The notes: generated by a model not told the origin, from the sequence alone. A DNA stretch of 64,000 nucleotides from Pithys albifrons albifrons (GCF_047495875.1 NC_092458.1:104472227-104536226); one strand, 5' to 3'. Positions 30,801 to 45,212 are shown, counted from the stretch's first letter. Numbers and translations are program-made.

Positions 30801-33800
30801 GAGTGCAAAGCATGCTGCATAAAAAATTATAAAATGCTGCTAAGCCAGAGTTAGTTAAACTTCTTTTTCTTAAGGGCTGTAGAAATAATAAGAGCATATA
30901 AATAGTGTGAGGTCCGGTGTACTGTACAACACAGCATGTCCTGTACTCCTCAGGATCATTCTGTAATGATATTCTGTAATGATGCCATTACACTCTTATT
31001 CTGTATCATTACAGAATATGAAAAAAAAAATAATTTGCATGAAAATTTCCTCATTTATTTTTCTTCCTTAGGAAAATTTGATGGTGAAATTCCCATCTTT
31101 CACTCAGATTAGTCTATCTTTGTCTATATATAAGTCTATCTCTTGCTGTTGCTATGATGAGGAATAGCTCTTCAGGAATAAGTCACGAGCATAACACATT
31201 TTGCAATGAAGAAAGTGAAGTACACCAAGCATACAAGCTTCTGAAACAAATGGTTGCAATTATTATTTTTACAACAACTCTTATCTTGACAAGAACAGAA
31301 AGAAATGTCATATGTCAGAATCCTCACAAAGAAGAAAAATAGCTCTTCCTCATAAAACAAAACACAAGAACAAAATCCTACAAGATATTATTTCTGGCCT
31401 TGAAATGTCCATAATGTACAGCAGTACACTAGATCCAAAATAGTTTTCACAGTATTGTTCAAATAACTTATTCTGCTGATTTAATGTTTCACTTCTATCA
31501 GTCTTGTACTACAACATCACTAGTTATGAAATCAGCCATTAACTGTAATCTCATGAGAAGGACAACCTAACTTCACTGACAACTGAACTTGGGGATGAAA
31601 TACCTACTAACTGATAGTCAAAACTCCCTCCTATATATTTTACAAGGTTTTCAAATCCAATCTCTGATTGTCTTAAAAGGACAAATGGTTTTGCTACCCC
31701 ATAACTAAAAACTGGTTTGCCTTTTCTTGCGCATTTACATGCTTACTTCCAAGGGCTCTTGTATGTCCTACATCACATTATTCAATGCATCAGTTATTAT
31801 GCAAGTAACAACATTTTAATCAGAGAAATCAAAATCTCAGCAGGTTTCCTTTACTTATATTTAATAAGGTATATTTGTAAGAGTTTTAATAAGCAGCAAA
31901 CACCATAATATAATCAATAACCATTACTCTTAAAATTAGGACTGAACTCTTTATTCCAATACTTGCTGACTTTATGAATAATGCTATTGTGGTCTGGAGG
32001 ACTATCCATATGCATGAGTTAAGTACGTACAAGAACACTAAGATGATCAAGGTCATGACTTATTGAATGAGTCTTTTCCTCAGGTTTTTTTTTTTGTACC
32101 ACAAGGACATTTTGCTAAAGCTTGAGTTGTCTGCTATATTTGCTAATGGCCTCCAAGTCAAATTTTGCTCAACTTATAAAACAGGCTTAGGTTGGCTTCA
32201 TATGTATAGCTGGGAGAAAGTCTGCAATGGTTCTTAGTTTATCTGAAAAGACTGTCCTTAATACAGGGATTAAAGTAACACACTTTATTTCACAATAGGC
32301 AATATTATGTTTGAAATCTCTGCAGGATCACTCGACCTGCTGAGTATAATTTCAGAACCTAGCAGTACCATTAAAAATAATGTTCTACTGACTATTCTGC
32401 CAAGTTGCCATTACAAAAAAATTACAAGAATCATCTCTCAGGGCTACCCTAAAATGTCTGATTTCTGTCCCACTGTACATTGACTCTGTGCTAAGTTGTC
32501 TGATGTTTAAAGAAGGTGAAAAAATACCCCACCTCCCTGACTTTCTGCATTTAACGCTTTGAAATGAATTCTCAGGCCGTGAAAAGAAAATTTTTCTGTA
32601 TGCTTGGCTTTATCAAGTCATATTACTTTTCCCCTTAACAACACTAATAAAACAATGCAACCATGATAACCTAGAGAGAGCTCTTGTGTTAAATGTATGA
32701 GTCTTTCTCATGGTATGATTTCTTGACCTTCTTCCAGGTCTCTCTTATATGATGTGTCACTAATTATTTGCAACTTTTCCAGATTGTTCCACAGACTATC
32801 AAGTTAGTGAAGTGTTTATTTTTGTTCACTATATGAGCCATTGATATATGGGATTGGTAGCTAGTAACATATAAATGCCTGGAGTTCAAATCCATTTTTG
32901 TATTTGACCTTCATAATGTGAACAAGTAGATACAGTTAAAGTTGATGAACTATACTGACTGAATTATATTTAGACAAGTAACTAGGTCTAGGAAACGCTT
33001 CATTTTCCTTGGATTTTGCGACTATGGTTCTGTGCTCTTTATGCTTATAATTCTCTGCAGTTTTGAGAACCAAGAGTACATACAGCCATATTTTTAAATT
33101 ATGCAACTCATCTAACTGCGGGTAGAAATACATGAGAACCTAAGAGGCAGGAAAGACTTTTCTGCAGAAGTAGTGTTCTCCATAGCACTATTATAGCTGA
33201 CTGAAATCTTCATTTCACTTTTCCCTCCTCTCTTTAGGTTATAGACACAGGAGAGCAGCTATGCTGGGAGAAGGATTGATAACATTTTCTTACTCTGGCC
33301 AAAATCTCCGTGAGGAATTGTGTTAAATTTGCAGAAGATATCTGTGGCTCACATTCTCAGAGGAACTTCAGGGAGATCTGTTCTGAGAGATTTCCACTTA
33401 GAAGAATATTGCTCAAAAGGGCAAGATACTTGCATGTCAGGAAATCTACTATTTAGAGGATAAGTTAAGGTAGTATTGCAAATCCTTCCCTAACATAAGT
33501 GAAGGAAGCACCTTATTGATACATTTTTGGTGGCTGCCATTATTCTGTAGTGCCTTAACTAACCTTTAGGCTGATGCTAGATGTACGAGCTCCAAATTTG
33601 GATTCTTAGCACTGCCAGCTTCTCACAACTCTGCTGAAGTACCAAACGTTGGTAATTCTATGTCAGCATCTCAAATGCCTTTTTTTTTTTTTGTACATGT
33701 AAGATAGAGCCCCAGTGTTGAAATAACAACTCCTTGCCCTCAGCATGCCAAGCCTTGTGGTTGAGCAAAGGGAACACTCAGGCACCAAGCCACCAGCTTT

Positions 33801-36800
33801 GCTGAGTGTAGGGCTCAGCCATGCTCTGCAGAGGGTGGATTGGAGCTGACTGGAGCCATCTGTGTCCAGCAGAGGGAAGCCTCAGCCACTCCTCACAGAG
33901 ACCACCAAACATCCCAAAGTATTTTTAAAATACACATTGATAAAGAGGAAATATTTCAATACTAATGCAAGACATAGCAAAACCTATCTGGTTGCATTTC
34001 TTGAGGCTTTTTATCTGATATAATGTCTACATTCATTATCAACCTGTCATCTGAAGAGGCTCTGTGATGCAAAACCACCACCAAGTCTTCAGTTATGTGG
34101 TAAAATTACCCATTATTCCATCATTTTCTTGTATAGCTAAAAAGTTGATTGTGATTTTACAATTCAAGATTGGTTGTTTCCCTTGTAAACTCTTTTTGGT
34201 TTTCAGAAGTCATATTAATCATTTTATCCTTGACTGTGACAAATAAATGCATATTTAATCTTCATGTATAAATAATGTGCTCTTCTGAATGTGCCAAACA
34301 TAATGTGATGAATGGTAGGGACATTTTCACTCTCTCCTTTAGATTTCCTTGTGATGCCAGTAGACAGAAGGAGAATTGAGTCTCAGTCCCTAGGGATGAG
34401 TTACCGTTGTAATGGAATTAATAGAGTTGATAAAATGAATAATTCATGATGCGGTATTTGTTGACAAAGCTTGTTAAAAGTCCAGTATAGACCAGCTAAC
34501 TTGTGCTTAGGAAGTAGAAATCACTGCTTCACCTCCTAGTTTTTTGTTGTTTCTTTTTTGTTTGTTTTTGTTTTCCCCCTCCATTTAACTGCTGCTATTA
34601 ATCACATAATAATGAATAATAACTGTCCTTCTGTGTCCTCCCCTCTAGAAAAAAATAAAAAAAGTGTATCTAAGGAGGAATTTTGGAGTAAAAATAAACA
34701 AACAAATAAAAGAAGATACAAAAGGAAAAACTTTCATAAGAAAAGCACAACATGATTCTAATTGAACAGAAAGAATTAACTTTTCCCAGTAAGCTAGAAT
34801 ACACATATGTATGGTACGTACTCTAGTAATTTTGAGACCATTAGTAGTGCTTGAATGCTTTTTAACCATTCCACCTCTATCTGCACCCAGCAGTTTAAAT
34901 ACAAACTGTTTATCCACAATTCAGATGTGTTTCAACCACAAAATTAATTACCAGACCACTTGGGTTCCTCAGTGGGCTAGTAATTTCCATGTAGCTATGG
35001 GTAGATGATAAACCTTCTCTGTTTCTCAGAAAAATTGCTTCTCCCATAGAACCAAGAGAACTGATCATGGAGACTGAGGCAGGTCACTGTTTCTTAGGGT
35101 TGAGATACTCATCCCTATCTCAGTTCAACAACCTTACTTCATTATCTAGTAACATTCTTCTCCCAGAGAACTATGGAATGAGTCAGTGAAAACACAAAAC
35201 AAGGCAAAGCTGTGTTTTAAGAAATGATCATACAGGAATGTGGATATCAAACTGTCATAAGTATGGTGGAACACATGCTAGAATTACAATTTACAGTTAA
35301 AAGAACGCAACTCTATTATAATTGCATTGTTGATTTCACTTTGACTTCTTATGGTAGCCTGCTGGTCATCAATAAAGTTGACTTCCAGATACCATTATAG
35401 ATGAAATGACACTAGACAAGATAATCTTGGTTTTAAGTTGTTTTAATTTAAAAATTCTTTAAAAGCAACAGGATCTCAAAGACAATGAAAAAAACTATTT
35501 AAATTATACAGCATTTTAGATTAAATGCATTAGATAAATTATTCTGAGCTGCATGCATTTAGGTAATATCTGAATGGGAGGTCTATACAATTCTGGGCCA
35601 CTTCATCTGATTAGAAAAATTTACATTATACAGAGTAGAGCTAATGAGAGACATGAAGGTGAAGTTATATTTCCCATAAGCCATCTGGCCAATCTACATG
35701 TGTTCTTAACATTTACTGTTCTGCTAGTTTATCCAAAGGAAGGTTAAAAAGGTAATTTAGTAGAATCATCAGTAATTGAAAAGATTTTTAATGGAACAGG
35801 ACATGTGAATTTACTAGACTAAAGAAGCACAAAGAAGTTCATTGGCCAAAATTCAAGCCTATATAAATTAAGACTGGTAAAAGGACATACATTATTAACC
35901 ATGAAGATAAAAAACAACTGAAAGAGCTAGTAGGGATATGACAGTCACTTCTAGTATTTATGCTAGGATTCTATGCTTTTCTGCAATAAATGCTTTGCTT
36001 TATTATTGTTAATTAGTCGCTTCAAAAGCTGAAGTTGTGACAGATTCATTCTATATAGGATACATGCTAATTTATTAAAAATACAAACAATGAAATATCT
36101 TGAAATATTAGTTGCAAACAGTAAGTTATTTATAAATAGAAGTGCTCCAAAATATTGTAGCAAAATAGAAAATATATTTACCAACAATATTACTAATGTG
36201 CAGCCTTCAACTTCTCCTTCTGGTCTCGAGAGTGTTTGTATCTAGACCTGCTGCATTACCCTCCTGCTGTACATCTCCGTGTAGTCACAGCTGGGATCAA
36301 GTTCTTGCAAAGCCTGATAATCAAGAATTTGTTCACTCTTCCCACTCTTGGAAACAAGTTTGATCTAATTTAGTTATGTTTTTGCTGACAGTCACATGGA
36401 TCCTTGGGCATGATAGAGGTGAGTCATTAATTTAAATGAATTCAGCATAGGTACAATCAGACAAGTGTTTCTGCTGGTTTGTATGTTATTTCTGTCTCTC
36501 TTCTGACACACAGTGACCAAAACTGTGTGATATTATAGGGGGATATTATTTTCCCTTGAGGTTAGACAAGTATTAAAAACTGTAGAACTGCTGATATAAA
36601 CTGTGTGAAAAACACAAAGAAAAGCATGACTGTATTTTTACTTCTGTATCATCCCAGCAGTGATATTGAACATTTGCTGTCCCAGTGTGCATTTTCAAGC
36701 ACTATGATATTCATAGATTTCATCTTTTAAATGCAATTTTATAACTGCTCACAAACGGTATGTAATTTTTTTAATGTTCTTGTAGCTTCAGTGGTTTACA

Positions 36801-37460
36801 GTATTGGTTTTTAAGAATTATGTTTCTAGATGAAGACTTCTGATGTTAACATTATTGCTCCTTTTATGAAAGCGGTAACACTTAAATAAACAATGGCAGA
36901 ATTAAGGCACATAGCTTAAAATTGATATTAAGATCTCAGTCCTGAACATGGTGAGAAACATACTTATTTATGATTGCCCAATATCCTCTGTTTTCAAGTG
37001 CATAAAAGCCCACAATCAATAAAAAGGGGGGAAAAAAGTACTATATAAAGCACTATATAAATTGTCATTTTGTGGAGGTACTACAGCAGAATTTAATTTC
37101 AAGATTAGTTTCTATTTTCTTTGTTTTTTCTTTTTTTTTTTTTCGTATTTTAATTGTGAACTTCAAACTTTATAGTTCCTTATCAGGTCATAAAGTCTTT
37201 GGATTTAAAACAGCAGTCAAATGTTTTCTCTCTATTATTAACGTTTACAATGATCAACATTAAGTGACACCATCTAGATGTCATTATCAAATCATAATGT
37301 AATATTTTGTATATGTATATATCTTATTTCCATTTTAAGAGCTTTGTTCCATGAAAATTTCACTATGTAGGGAAAAAAAAGGAAAGTATAGCTTGTTATG
37401 TAAGTAATTATTAAAATAATATTGCACATGAAAACAAAATGCCCCTGAATTTTTGATTAT
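27871..37460. other. Long AT-rich gene desert
   Basis: Nearly 10 kb with no supported gene. Short open frames have no family motifs. Notable items are a 15-bp-arm inverted repeat at 30969-31019 and a GC-richer patch at about 33715-33910 with no recognisable identity. Confidence 0.5.
30969..31019. repeat. Inverted repeat with 15-bp perfect arms
   Basis: ATATTCTGTAATGAT (30969-30983) and ATCATTACAGAATAT (31005-31019) are exact reverse complements around a 21-nt spacer. The left arm is part of a direct repeat (TTCTGTAATGAT also just upstream at 30959-30970). It could form a hairpin; no RNA gene is claimed. Confidence 0.85.
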
Positions 37461-37666
37461 GAAATATTTCTTCATTGAGAGTTGTCAAGCATTGGAATGG
37501 ACTGTCCTGGAAAGCTGTGGAGTTACCATCCCTCAAAGTGTCAGGAAACTACTGGATGTGACACTTAGTGCTGTGGTTTGGTTAACAAGGTGGTGTTCTG
37601 TTAAAGGTTGAACTTGATGACCTTAGAGGTCTTTTCCAAACTTAATGATTCTGTCATTCTATGAAT
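37461..37666 (+). mobile_element. CR1 LINE 3'-end fragment
   Basis: It begins ATTTCTTCATTGAGAGTTGT, contains GTCAAGCATTGGAATGGACT and ends TTAATGATTCTGTCATTCTA. Same subfamily as the copies at 3.05, 50.96 and 62.2 kb, heavily 5'-truncated. Confidence 0.88.
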
Positions 37667-39149
37667 ATTTAGTATTGCAGCATGACCTGCAGTTTTGTCA
37701 TTCAACCTGTTTTTACAGGTCTCCCAGCAGTGAAGAGTCTGTCTTACACTGTAATGGATGGATTTGGTATCAATTTGAAGCTTTTCCTTTCAAAGCCACA
37801 TTCAGCCTAAATCTCTCTTGATATTTTCACAGTCAGAACTTCTTGTCCTCTCTTTTGCAGACTCAAATAAAATATTACCCTTTTCCTTTTTTGGCTACTT
37901 TTAAAGTCTTTGAAAAGTGTTTGCCTCATCATCCTCTTCTGAAGAGATAAGAAATACAAATTTTCCCAACATTTCTGGGTGGGTTTCTGTAATTTGCATG
38001 AATATTTAACAAACTGTCTTCACACCCCTTGTGATTCTTGCCAAAAACCTTGTGCCTGCCAAAGGAGATTTCTTTCCAGTGTTGTGGTATCTGTCTTTAA
38101 ATGAGCTCTTGCAGCTTGGTGGGAAGCACGACTCCAGCTATGAACCCTATTTTCAGTTACAGCCATCATAATTCATTACCCATTGTTCTTATGGGAATGG
38201 CATCACTAACCTTTCTCAAATAACTTTGGGACCAGCCTAATGATAAGACTTTTAAAAGAAATGGTGGGTTGAGTTTATTCTCTCAGAGAAAACATTTGAT
38301 TAAGAATTTTGTAAACTGAGGTACAAAACCCAATAAAAATGTATTATCAGTAAACTGAAGTACAAAATGCAACCAAATGTATTATCAGTAATGTCCTGAA
38401 GTTTATCTCTGTCTCCAGGTGTTACTGCAGAAACTCAACAGCTGCTGTTGCCTGCAAATGAGTGTCTTATAGACATTCTCAGTCTGAAACACTGCTTCTG
38501 CTTTGGGTGCAGATTCTCATTTTTACTCTTGAGTATGGCAGCATTTTTTTTCTGAGCAGTTTCAACATTCTTATGAAAAAATGTGGGTTCATCAAGATAT
38601 AGTGTATATCAAGTTTCTTTGCATGGCAAACATGAAAAGAAACATTGGTCTTTAGGACAGGCTTACACAATACTCATGGTTAAGATTAACATAAGAATAG
38701 AAAATTGTGAAAAAGAAACTAAAGAGCTCAGATTTGTTTTTTAGTCTTCAAAATTCTAGTTCATTTAACAATGGTAAATACACACGGGAAGTGAGAAATT
38801 TTCTTCTGTTCTTAGGGACTGTCTGTCTCTCAGCCTTAGCTGTGCACTTTGCTACCCATGGTCTCTAGGTCAGCTACCTCTTTCTTGGAAGTTAATATAT
38901 TTCATAAACGGGAAAATAAAATTATTCCCGTCACCTTAACACTTACAAACACATGCTGGTGACTCTTACTTCCAGGAAATAAGCAAAGCATAGACATGCA
39001 ACAAGGTCAGGGAGATGATTCGAGACAATTGCCAACTTCAAACCCCTTTTCCAGTTTATAAATGTATTTTTAAGAATAAGTATTTTCAAAATTACATCAA
39101 CAGGGATATTTTTCCAGCATTTAATGATTTCTGTTCTTATTTGATTCAC
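37667..39149. other. AT-rich non-coding DNA
   Basis: No gene seen. Holds a two-copy tandem repeat at 38311-38387. Confidence 0.5.
38311..38387. repeat. Two-copy tandem duplication, 38-39 bp unit
   Basis: Copies at 38311-38349 and 38350-38387 both start GTAAACTGA and end TGTATTATCA, with a few substitutions and one indel. A local duplication. Confidence 0.85.
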
Positions 39150-40386
39150 CGAGATTGAGTTCTGCCTGACCAACCTAGTGTCATTCTATGATGGACTGAC
39201 TCCATCAATGGGCAAGCGAAGGGCTACAGGTGCCATTTATCTGGACTTCTGTAAAGCCTTTGAGGTGGTCCCCCCAAAAAATCCTTCTCTCTAAATTGGA
39301 GAGGGATGGATTTAATGAGTGGACTGTTAGATGGATAAGAATTTAATTGGATGGTCACATCCATAGGATTGTGGTCAACAGCTCAGAGTCTCAAAGGACT
39401 CCAGTGACAAGTGATGTCCCTCAGGATCCATACTGGGATTAGTGTTATTTAATACCATCATTAATGACATACATGAAGGCATTGAGTGCACCCTCAGCAG
39501 ATTTGCATATGACACAAAGCTGAGGGATGCAAGTGACCTACCTGGGGGAAGAGATGCCTTCAGAGGGACCTGGACAAGCTCAAGAAATGGGTCTATGGGA
39601 ATGTCATGAGGTTTAACAAGACCAAGTGCTGATGCTGTACTTGGTTCAGGGCAAACCCTGGTATCAGTCCAGACTGGGGGATGAACAAATTGAGAGCAGC
39701 ACTGCTGAGAAGGATTTGGGGTGCTGGTGGATGAGAGGCTGGACATGCCCCTGCCATGTGCACTGGGAGCACAGAAACCACCCGTGTCCTGGGCTGCATC
39801 CAAAGCAGTGTGGGCAGCAGGGGAAGGAGGGAATTCTTACCCTCTGCTCTGCTCTGGTGAGACCCCACCTGCAGTGCTGCCTCCAGCTCTGGGGTCCCAA
39901 CATAGGAAAGACATGGACCTGTTGGAGTGAGTCCAGAGGAGGCCACCAAGGTTATCAGAGGGACGAAGCACTTCTGCTATGAAGAAAGGCTGAGAGGATT
40001 GGGATTTTTCAGCCAGGAGAAGAGAAGACTTTGGGGTGACCAAATTTCAGCCCTTCAATATGTGAAGGGAGTCTATAAAAGAGCTGGAGAAGGACTATTT
40101 ACAGGAATATGCAGTGACAAAACAAGGGGCAATGGCTTCAAACTGAAAGAGAGTAAGTTTAAATTAGATATTAGGAAAAAAATCTTTACTATGAGTTGGT
40201 GAGGCACTTAACAGGTTGCCCAGAGAAACTGTGGCTGCCCTAACCCTAAAAGTTTTCAAGACCAGGCTGGGTGGAGCTCTGAGCAACACAGTCTGGTGAA
40301 TGGTGTCTCGGTCCATGGCAGGAGGGTTGCCAACTAGATGACCTTTAAGGTCACTTAGAACTGAGGCCATTCTATGATTCTGTGAA
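39150..40386 (+). mobile_element. Long CR1 LINE copy with degenerate reverse transcriptase
   Basis: At about 1.24 kb this is the longest CR1 here, in sense orientation. The 5' part encodes the broken remains of TNLVSFYDG...[13 protein letters not shown] RT blocks, with frameshifts and a deletion near 39280. Next come a GDVPQ-like segment at about 39410, the LFNTIINDI region near 39450, and the region after RT. It runs to a normal 3' end, CATTCTATGATTCTGTGAA. Many open frames between 39375 and 40370 on both strands are shadows of this decayed element. Confidence 0.9.
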
Positions 40387-42445
40387 ATAATTACTTTGGT
40401 AATTACATTATCTCCCCATCACTGTTGTAGGAACATGGAGTCATATTTGTAAGACTGCAAGCACTCTGCCTTAATTTTTGTTTATAATTGTTCTTACACA
40501 CTGTAGAGCCAAAAGCCAGACTTTTTGTAAGTACAGAAATGCTATTTACTTCTATTATAATGCATAGGTCTAGATGTTATCTTGCTCTTTGGCTGTTCAT
40601 GCAGCAAAGATCCCTTTTCACTGCCCTTTCTCTTCATAACAAAGGTTGTGTCAGTTGTCATCTCTTCTCAAATGACACAAGTGAACCTCCTCATATGGGA
40701 TGTGAGATAGGGGATTATCCATCACCTTTCATGGCAGAGACAAAGTAGAATATGCAAGGCTCAGTACTGAGTGAAGAACAGTAGACAAGGTAGCAGTGAC
40801 AGCTCTGCTTTGGGTGTGTGATAAGTGACACTGAGGAGCACAAAAAACATTGACAGCTTGTGAGACTCTCTGCAGGAGCCCACCACTTCCCTGTAGTGTG
40901 GCAGCAGATGCTGTCAGTCAAGAAATCTGAAAGTCTTATCCCTCTTAGATCCTGAACAATGCCAAAGCTGGATTTTCTTAGTGCAATCTATGGGAAAGGG
41001 CAGGACCTGAAACGATGATAGCCATACCTGGCAGAGTTTCCTTGCTTGGACACAGTAACATCTATGGGCATGGAAGAATTAAGTTTTTTGTTTGAAGACA
41101 GAAAGAAAATCAAATCTGGTAGGTTTAAATTTAATCTTAAAATTCATATTTAAGATACCAGATGCCCTGTCTGAGATTAAAGGTTTCTTTGGACTAAGTA
41201 CATAAAATTCCATCATCTGCTTTTTTGGAACTGACAAGCTAACTTTTGATTTCTTTTTTCTTGTAAATTTATTGTTTGTGCTCTGCCCTGGATATCACAG
41301 AATTATGAGGTATTTCCATTGACGAATCTTCCTGAAATATTCAAAAGTCTTTACTTCCTCTCCCAAAAATCCATGCTACTGTAAGAACATTTCTTATTAT
41401 ACTGTTAGTTTCAGTGTTTACCTTATTTTTAGGAAGACATTATATGGCTATTACTCATTCTCTGTTTCTGAATTAGATGCAACCTAGAACACATACCTTT
41501 TTAAAAGCTTTTCTAGCTTTTGTTGGTATGCAGGGTATACATAAGGGCAACAAAAATAATGACTGTGTTCATAATTTGTGCTAATAATTGACTATAGTTG
41601 AGACATTTGACTTAAAAACTCTCCTACTGGAGATAGAAAAAAAATTTAGATATTTGCTTAATAGACTAAGATAGTTAGACAACCATTTCTGTATATCTAA
41701 GGTTTATGTTTTGATTTTGCTTCTCTCTCTTCCTTTTCTGCAACTGACTTCCTCGCCAAATCCTGTAGTAGGGCATAGGGGGAACACTATGAAGAAGTAA
41801 GTGAGGTGATGACTTTAACAACCATTGTGTCACATTTTCTAAAGCTCCCAGTCTCAAAAACATGTGCAGTCCTCCCCAAATTGTCATTGCCAGCCTGAAA
41901 GCACAGATGATGAAAATTGCAGAGATTTTACTTTAAATTATTACTTTAAAGTCAAGTCTTCTCAACCATGCGTACAAATTGATATTTGAAACCATTCTAA
42001 ACAAGTCTGATTAAGTAAGTAGCATTCCCATCATTAAATTTTACATTTTGAATCCTGGTCCTTCCTTAGGGAGTCTTGTTGTCTTCTGACTCCTCACACA
42101 CACACACAAAAAGTGTCTTTTATTAACATGATGCTTTTCTTCAGTATTATTCTAGCAAGGCAATCCTTGTTCAGGGACATTTCAATGGCATCTAAAGAAC
42201 ATGGTGTATCTCCATGAAAGAATTGTTGCTTTCATGGCATCTATATGAGGAAATGGAGACTTTTTGTACAACCTAGCTAAACATCTTTTATTTCAATAAT
42301 TATTCAGCTTTAATTAGCATTCTGCCTAGCATGATTCATGGAAAATATTCATGGGATAATAGTGTTGTCTGTTAGGGTCCAAACTATATAGCCACATTAT
42401 TTATTTGATAAGGGGACAGTTTATTGTCTTATTTGACAAATTACA
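40387..42445. other. AT-rich non-coding DNA
   Basis: No gene, RNA or recognisable repeat apart from a short (CA)n near 42100. Confidence 0.5.
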
Positions 42446-42672
42446 AAATCATAGAATGACTGGGTTGGAAGGGACCATAAGGGTTGTCTAGTTCCAATCT
42501 CCCTGATGAGGACAGGGAAATCTTTCACTAGGCCAGGTTGCTTGGAGCTCCATCCAACCTGGCCTTGAACACTTCCAGGGATGTGGCAGTCACAGCTTCG
42601 CTGATCAACCTGGTCCTGTGCTTCACCACCCTCATAGTAAAGAATTTTTTTCCCAGTGTCTTTCAGTGTGAC
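42446..42672 (-). mobile_element. CR1 LINE 3'-end fragment
   Basis: Reverse complement of a CR1 3' end: AAATCATAGAATGACTGGGT at the left, then TCCATCCAACCTGGCCTTGA and CACCCTCATAGTAAAGAAT. Same 3' type as the 21.57 and 39.15 kb copies, in opposite orientation. Confidence 0.9.
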
Positions 42673-45058
42673 AGAGTAGGACATTTTATGATACTGCCTG
42701 TATTCTGGAAAAAGGACTCATGAACAACATATATTTAACCTGCCTAAACTGTGTTGTGGTTTACATTAAGTGATTTAATTTTGAACGAATTCAGAACAAA
42801 ATTCTAATCAAAGTTTCTGTGATAGTATTTCTGACCTATTTTTCCATGTTTTTGTTTAACTTAAATAATTAATATGGTAAAAAATATAAAGAAACCCCAG
42901 ACAATCAGACTTTTATATGCTTGGCTTGTGTCTGCTGTTTTGCTCTAGGCACCAGCTGAAAAATTAAAGCACAAGGTCTTCTGAGGAATCTGGGTTTGTA
43001 ATAATTTCTGTGCATAGGTAATGTGAGTTTTCAGGGAATATTGAAATCCCTTCAGAACCTGGTCTGCTAAAATAAAGGTAGAAAAAATTAGGAATTGATA
43101 CCAGGAAAGGGCCTGCTAAAAATGTGTAATCTCTAAACTAATGTGAAATCTGCTTTGGCATATTCTAAGTTCAGCTAAACCCCAGTGGCCGTGGTTCTTT
43201 GGCTGGTTGTATTTGTATGTTTGGTTTTGGTTTTCTTTTGTGAGTTTGTATTAGTGTGTGCCAGCAACCCTGCAATTAAGCTTAATTATCATGTATGAAT
43301 ATGAGCTATTGAATGAACCTTAATTTGAATGAACCTTTTGAACATACGGATGCACCTTTTGAAGACTGTTACATTTTAGAAGATAAGAAAACTGTGGATT
43401 GTGGACAATAAGGCTTAAGGGAAAAGAATAGCCACTTACCATTTTCTGCTTGAATAACAATGTTAGGACAGATCCTCTGAGTAAAGTCCTTCTGAAACAC
43501 GTTACAGAGACTACAATTTTTTCAGGGGGAAGTATCTAAAGACCCATAATGCTACATCACAGATTACTATGATGTACTTTTTAAGGACATATATATTTCA
43601 TTCTGGCCAAATATTCCCCAGAGGAATTACAGTGGTGAATGTAAGAGAAAGTAGTAGCTTGGTTCAAGTTGTTTTGTTAACCATATTTTTTTTTTTTTTA
43701 CTTTCTGGATCATCTATTGCCCTGTGTGTGACATTATTCTCTTAACTGATCAGTGTTTATGTGTAGCAGTTGCTCAGCAGATGTCTTGGACTCTAAGATC
43801 CCCCCTGAGTACAGTATTTGTTTGCATGTGCAACCATTTCCAATTACAGAAGTAAACTTGCTCTGAAATATGAGGCAACTTAACACAAACTCCACCTGTG
43901 CTTGCTAAAAAACCATTACATTTGATCTGTATTAAATATTCAAATCAACCAAAACGCCCAAAGAAAGATAAGTGACAAACAAGAACATTTTCTTCTCAAT
44001 ATTTCAGAAGGGCATGTATATAAGGAATAACAAAGTAGGTGTCTTTCTCAATTTTAATGTCTTTATATTTTTTTAATAGAAAAAAGGCTACAATCATGAA
44101 GGAAAAAGCCAACAACATAAGCATGAGGGATCTGTCTTATGAATAGAGGCTTCACACAGCAAAGGATCTTCAGTTCTTTACTTCTGCAGGTCCCAGAGAA
44201 ACATGTGCTAACTTGAAATCCCATTAGAGGATTTAATTTTATGTCTCTTCAGCATTTACCAGCCTACAGAAAGAAATTAATTATTTGAGAGACTTTTTTA
44301 ACATCCAAGTTAAAAGAAAATGGCATATCTTCTTCTACTAAATGAAAGAAATGTAGAACTAGAGTTAATTCACTGTATTGTAATTGATTTATGAGGTTCT
44401 AATTTCATGCAAACACAAAATATGAGAAGGTGAGAAACTTATGTAGTTTTCCAACTGCTATTCATCCAGTTAAACTAGCTGACCATGAATTTGTTGGTGG
44501 TTGAGCTTTGAAGTGGTGCAAAACCAGAGCACAGGTACATAGTCTTTTAATGATGTGTGAAACGAATCATAGTTTTGTGATCAAGAATTGGGAATTATGT
44601 CCCAGTTGTGGTTAAAAGAAGCTGTAAAAAACACACGAGATGTTGTTTTCAAAAGCTGCTAGGGGTTTGTCAGTTTGATAATTTGATGTGAAAACTGTAC
44701 ACTTTAGAATCTACAAATTCTCATTAATCAGGCATAATAAGTACATCTTCAACACAGTATTCATAAACTTTTTTGTGAACACAGGGCAAGCCTTTGACTG
44801 ACTTCTGCTTATTTTCAATAAATTGTATCAGCCAATTCTTTCTCTGATATATCTTTGCAGTAATAAAATTGTACTGAACATTTGGGAACAGTATAGAAAT
44901 ATCTAAATGAAATATGAGGAAAATTGTTGCCTTATTTGGAGATTTTTAGCTTTTTGGGGGGGTTTGTTGTTCTGTTGTTGGGGTTTTTTTAATATTTGCT
45001 TATTAATCTTGTTAATTTCTTTTGGGAATGTTCAATATTAAAACATAAAGCTTTACAT
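42673..45058. other. AT-rich non-coding DNA
   Basis: Nothing recognised. There are homopolymer T runs near 43690 and a G/T-rich block near 44955-44990. Confidence 0.5.
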
Positions 45059-45212
45059 TCATGGAATCATAGAGTTATAGAATCATAGAATATTCTGAGT
45101 TGGAAGGGACTCACAAGTATTATTGACTACAGCACCTAGCCCTGCATAGGAGAGCCCCAGGAATCACATCATTTGCACTCCTGGCTGCTAGGGCATGCTC
45201 TTGTGGCATTAT
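45059..45212 (-). mobile_element. CR1 LINE 3'-end fragment
   Basis: It begins ATGGAATCATAGAGTTATAG, followed by a repeated AGAATCATAGAATATTCTGA, which is the reverse complement of the CR1 3' octamer tail with an extra repeat unit. The body continues GAGTTGGAAGGGACTCACAA. About 150 bp. Confidence 0.85.

Noticed and set aside
39375..40370. Many open frames of 68-142 codons on both strands
   Set aside because: All lie in a decayed CR1 LINE; no frame follows the CR1 reverse transcriptase continuously.
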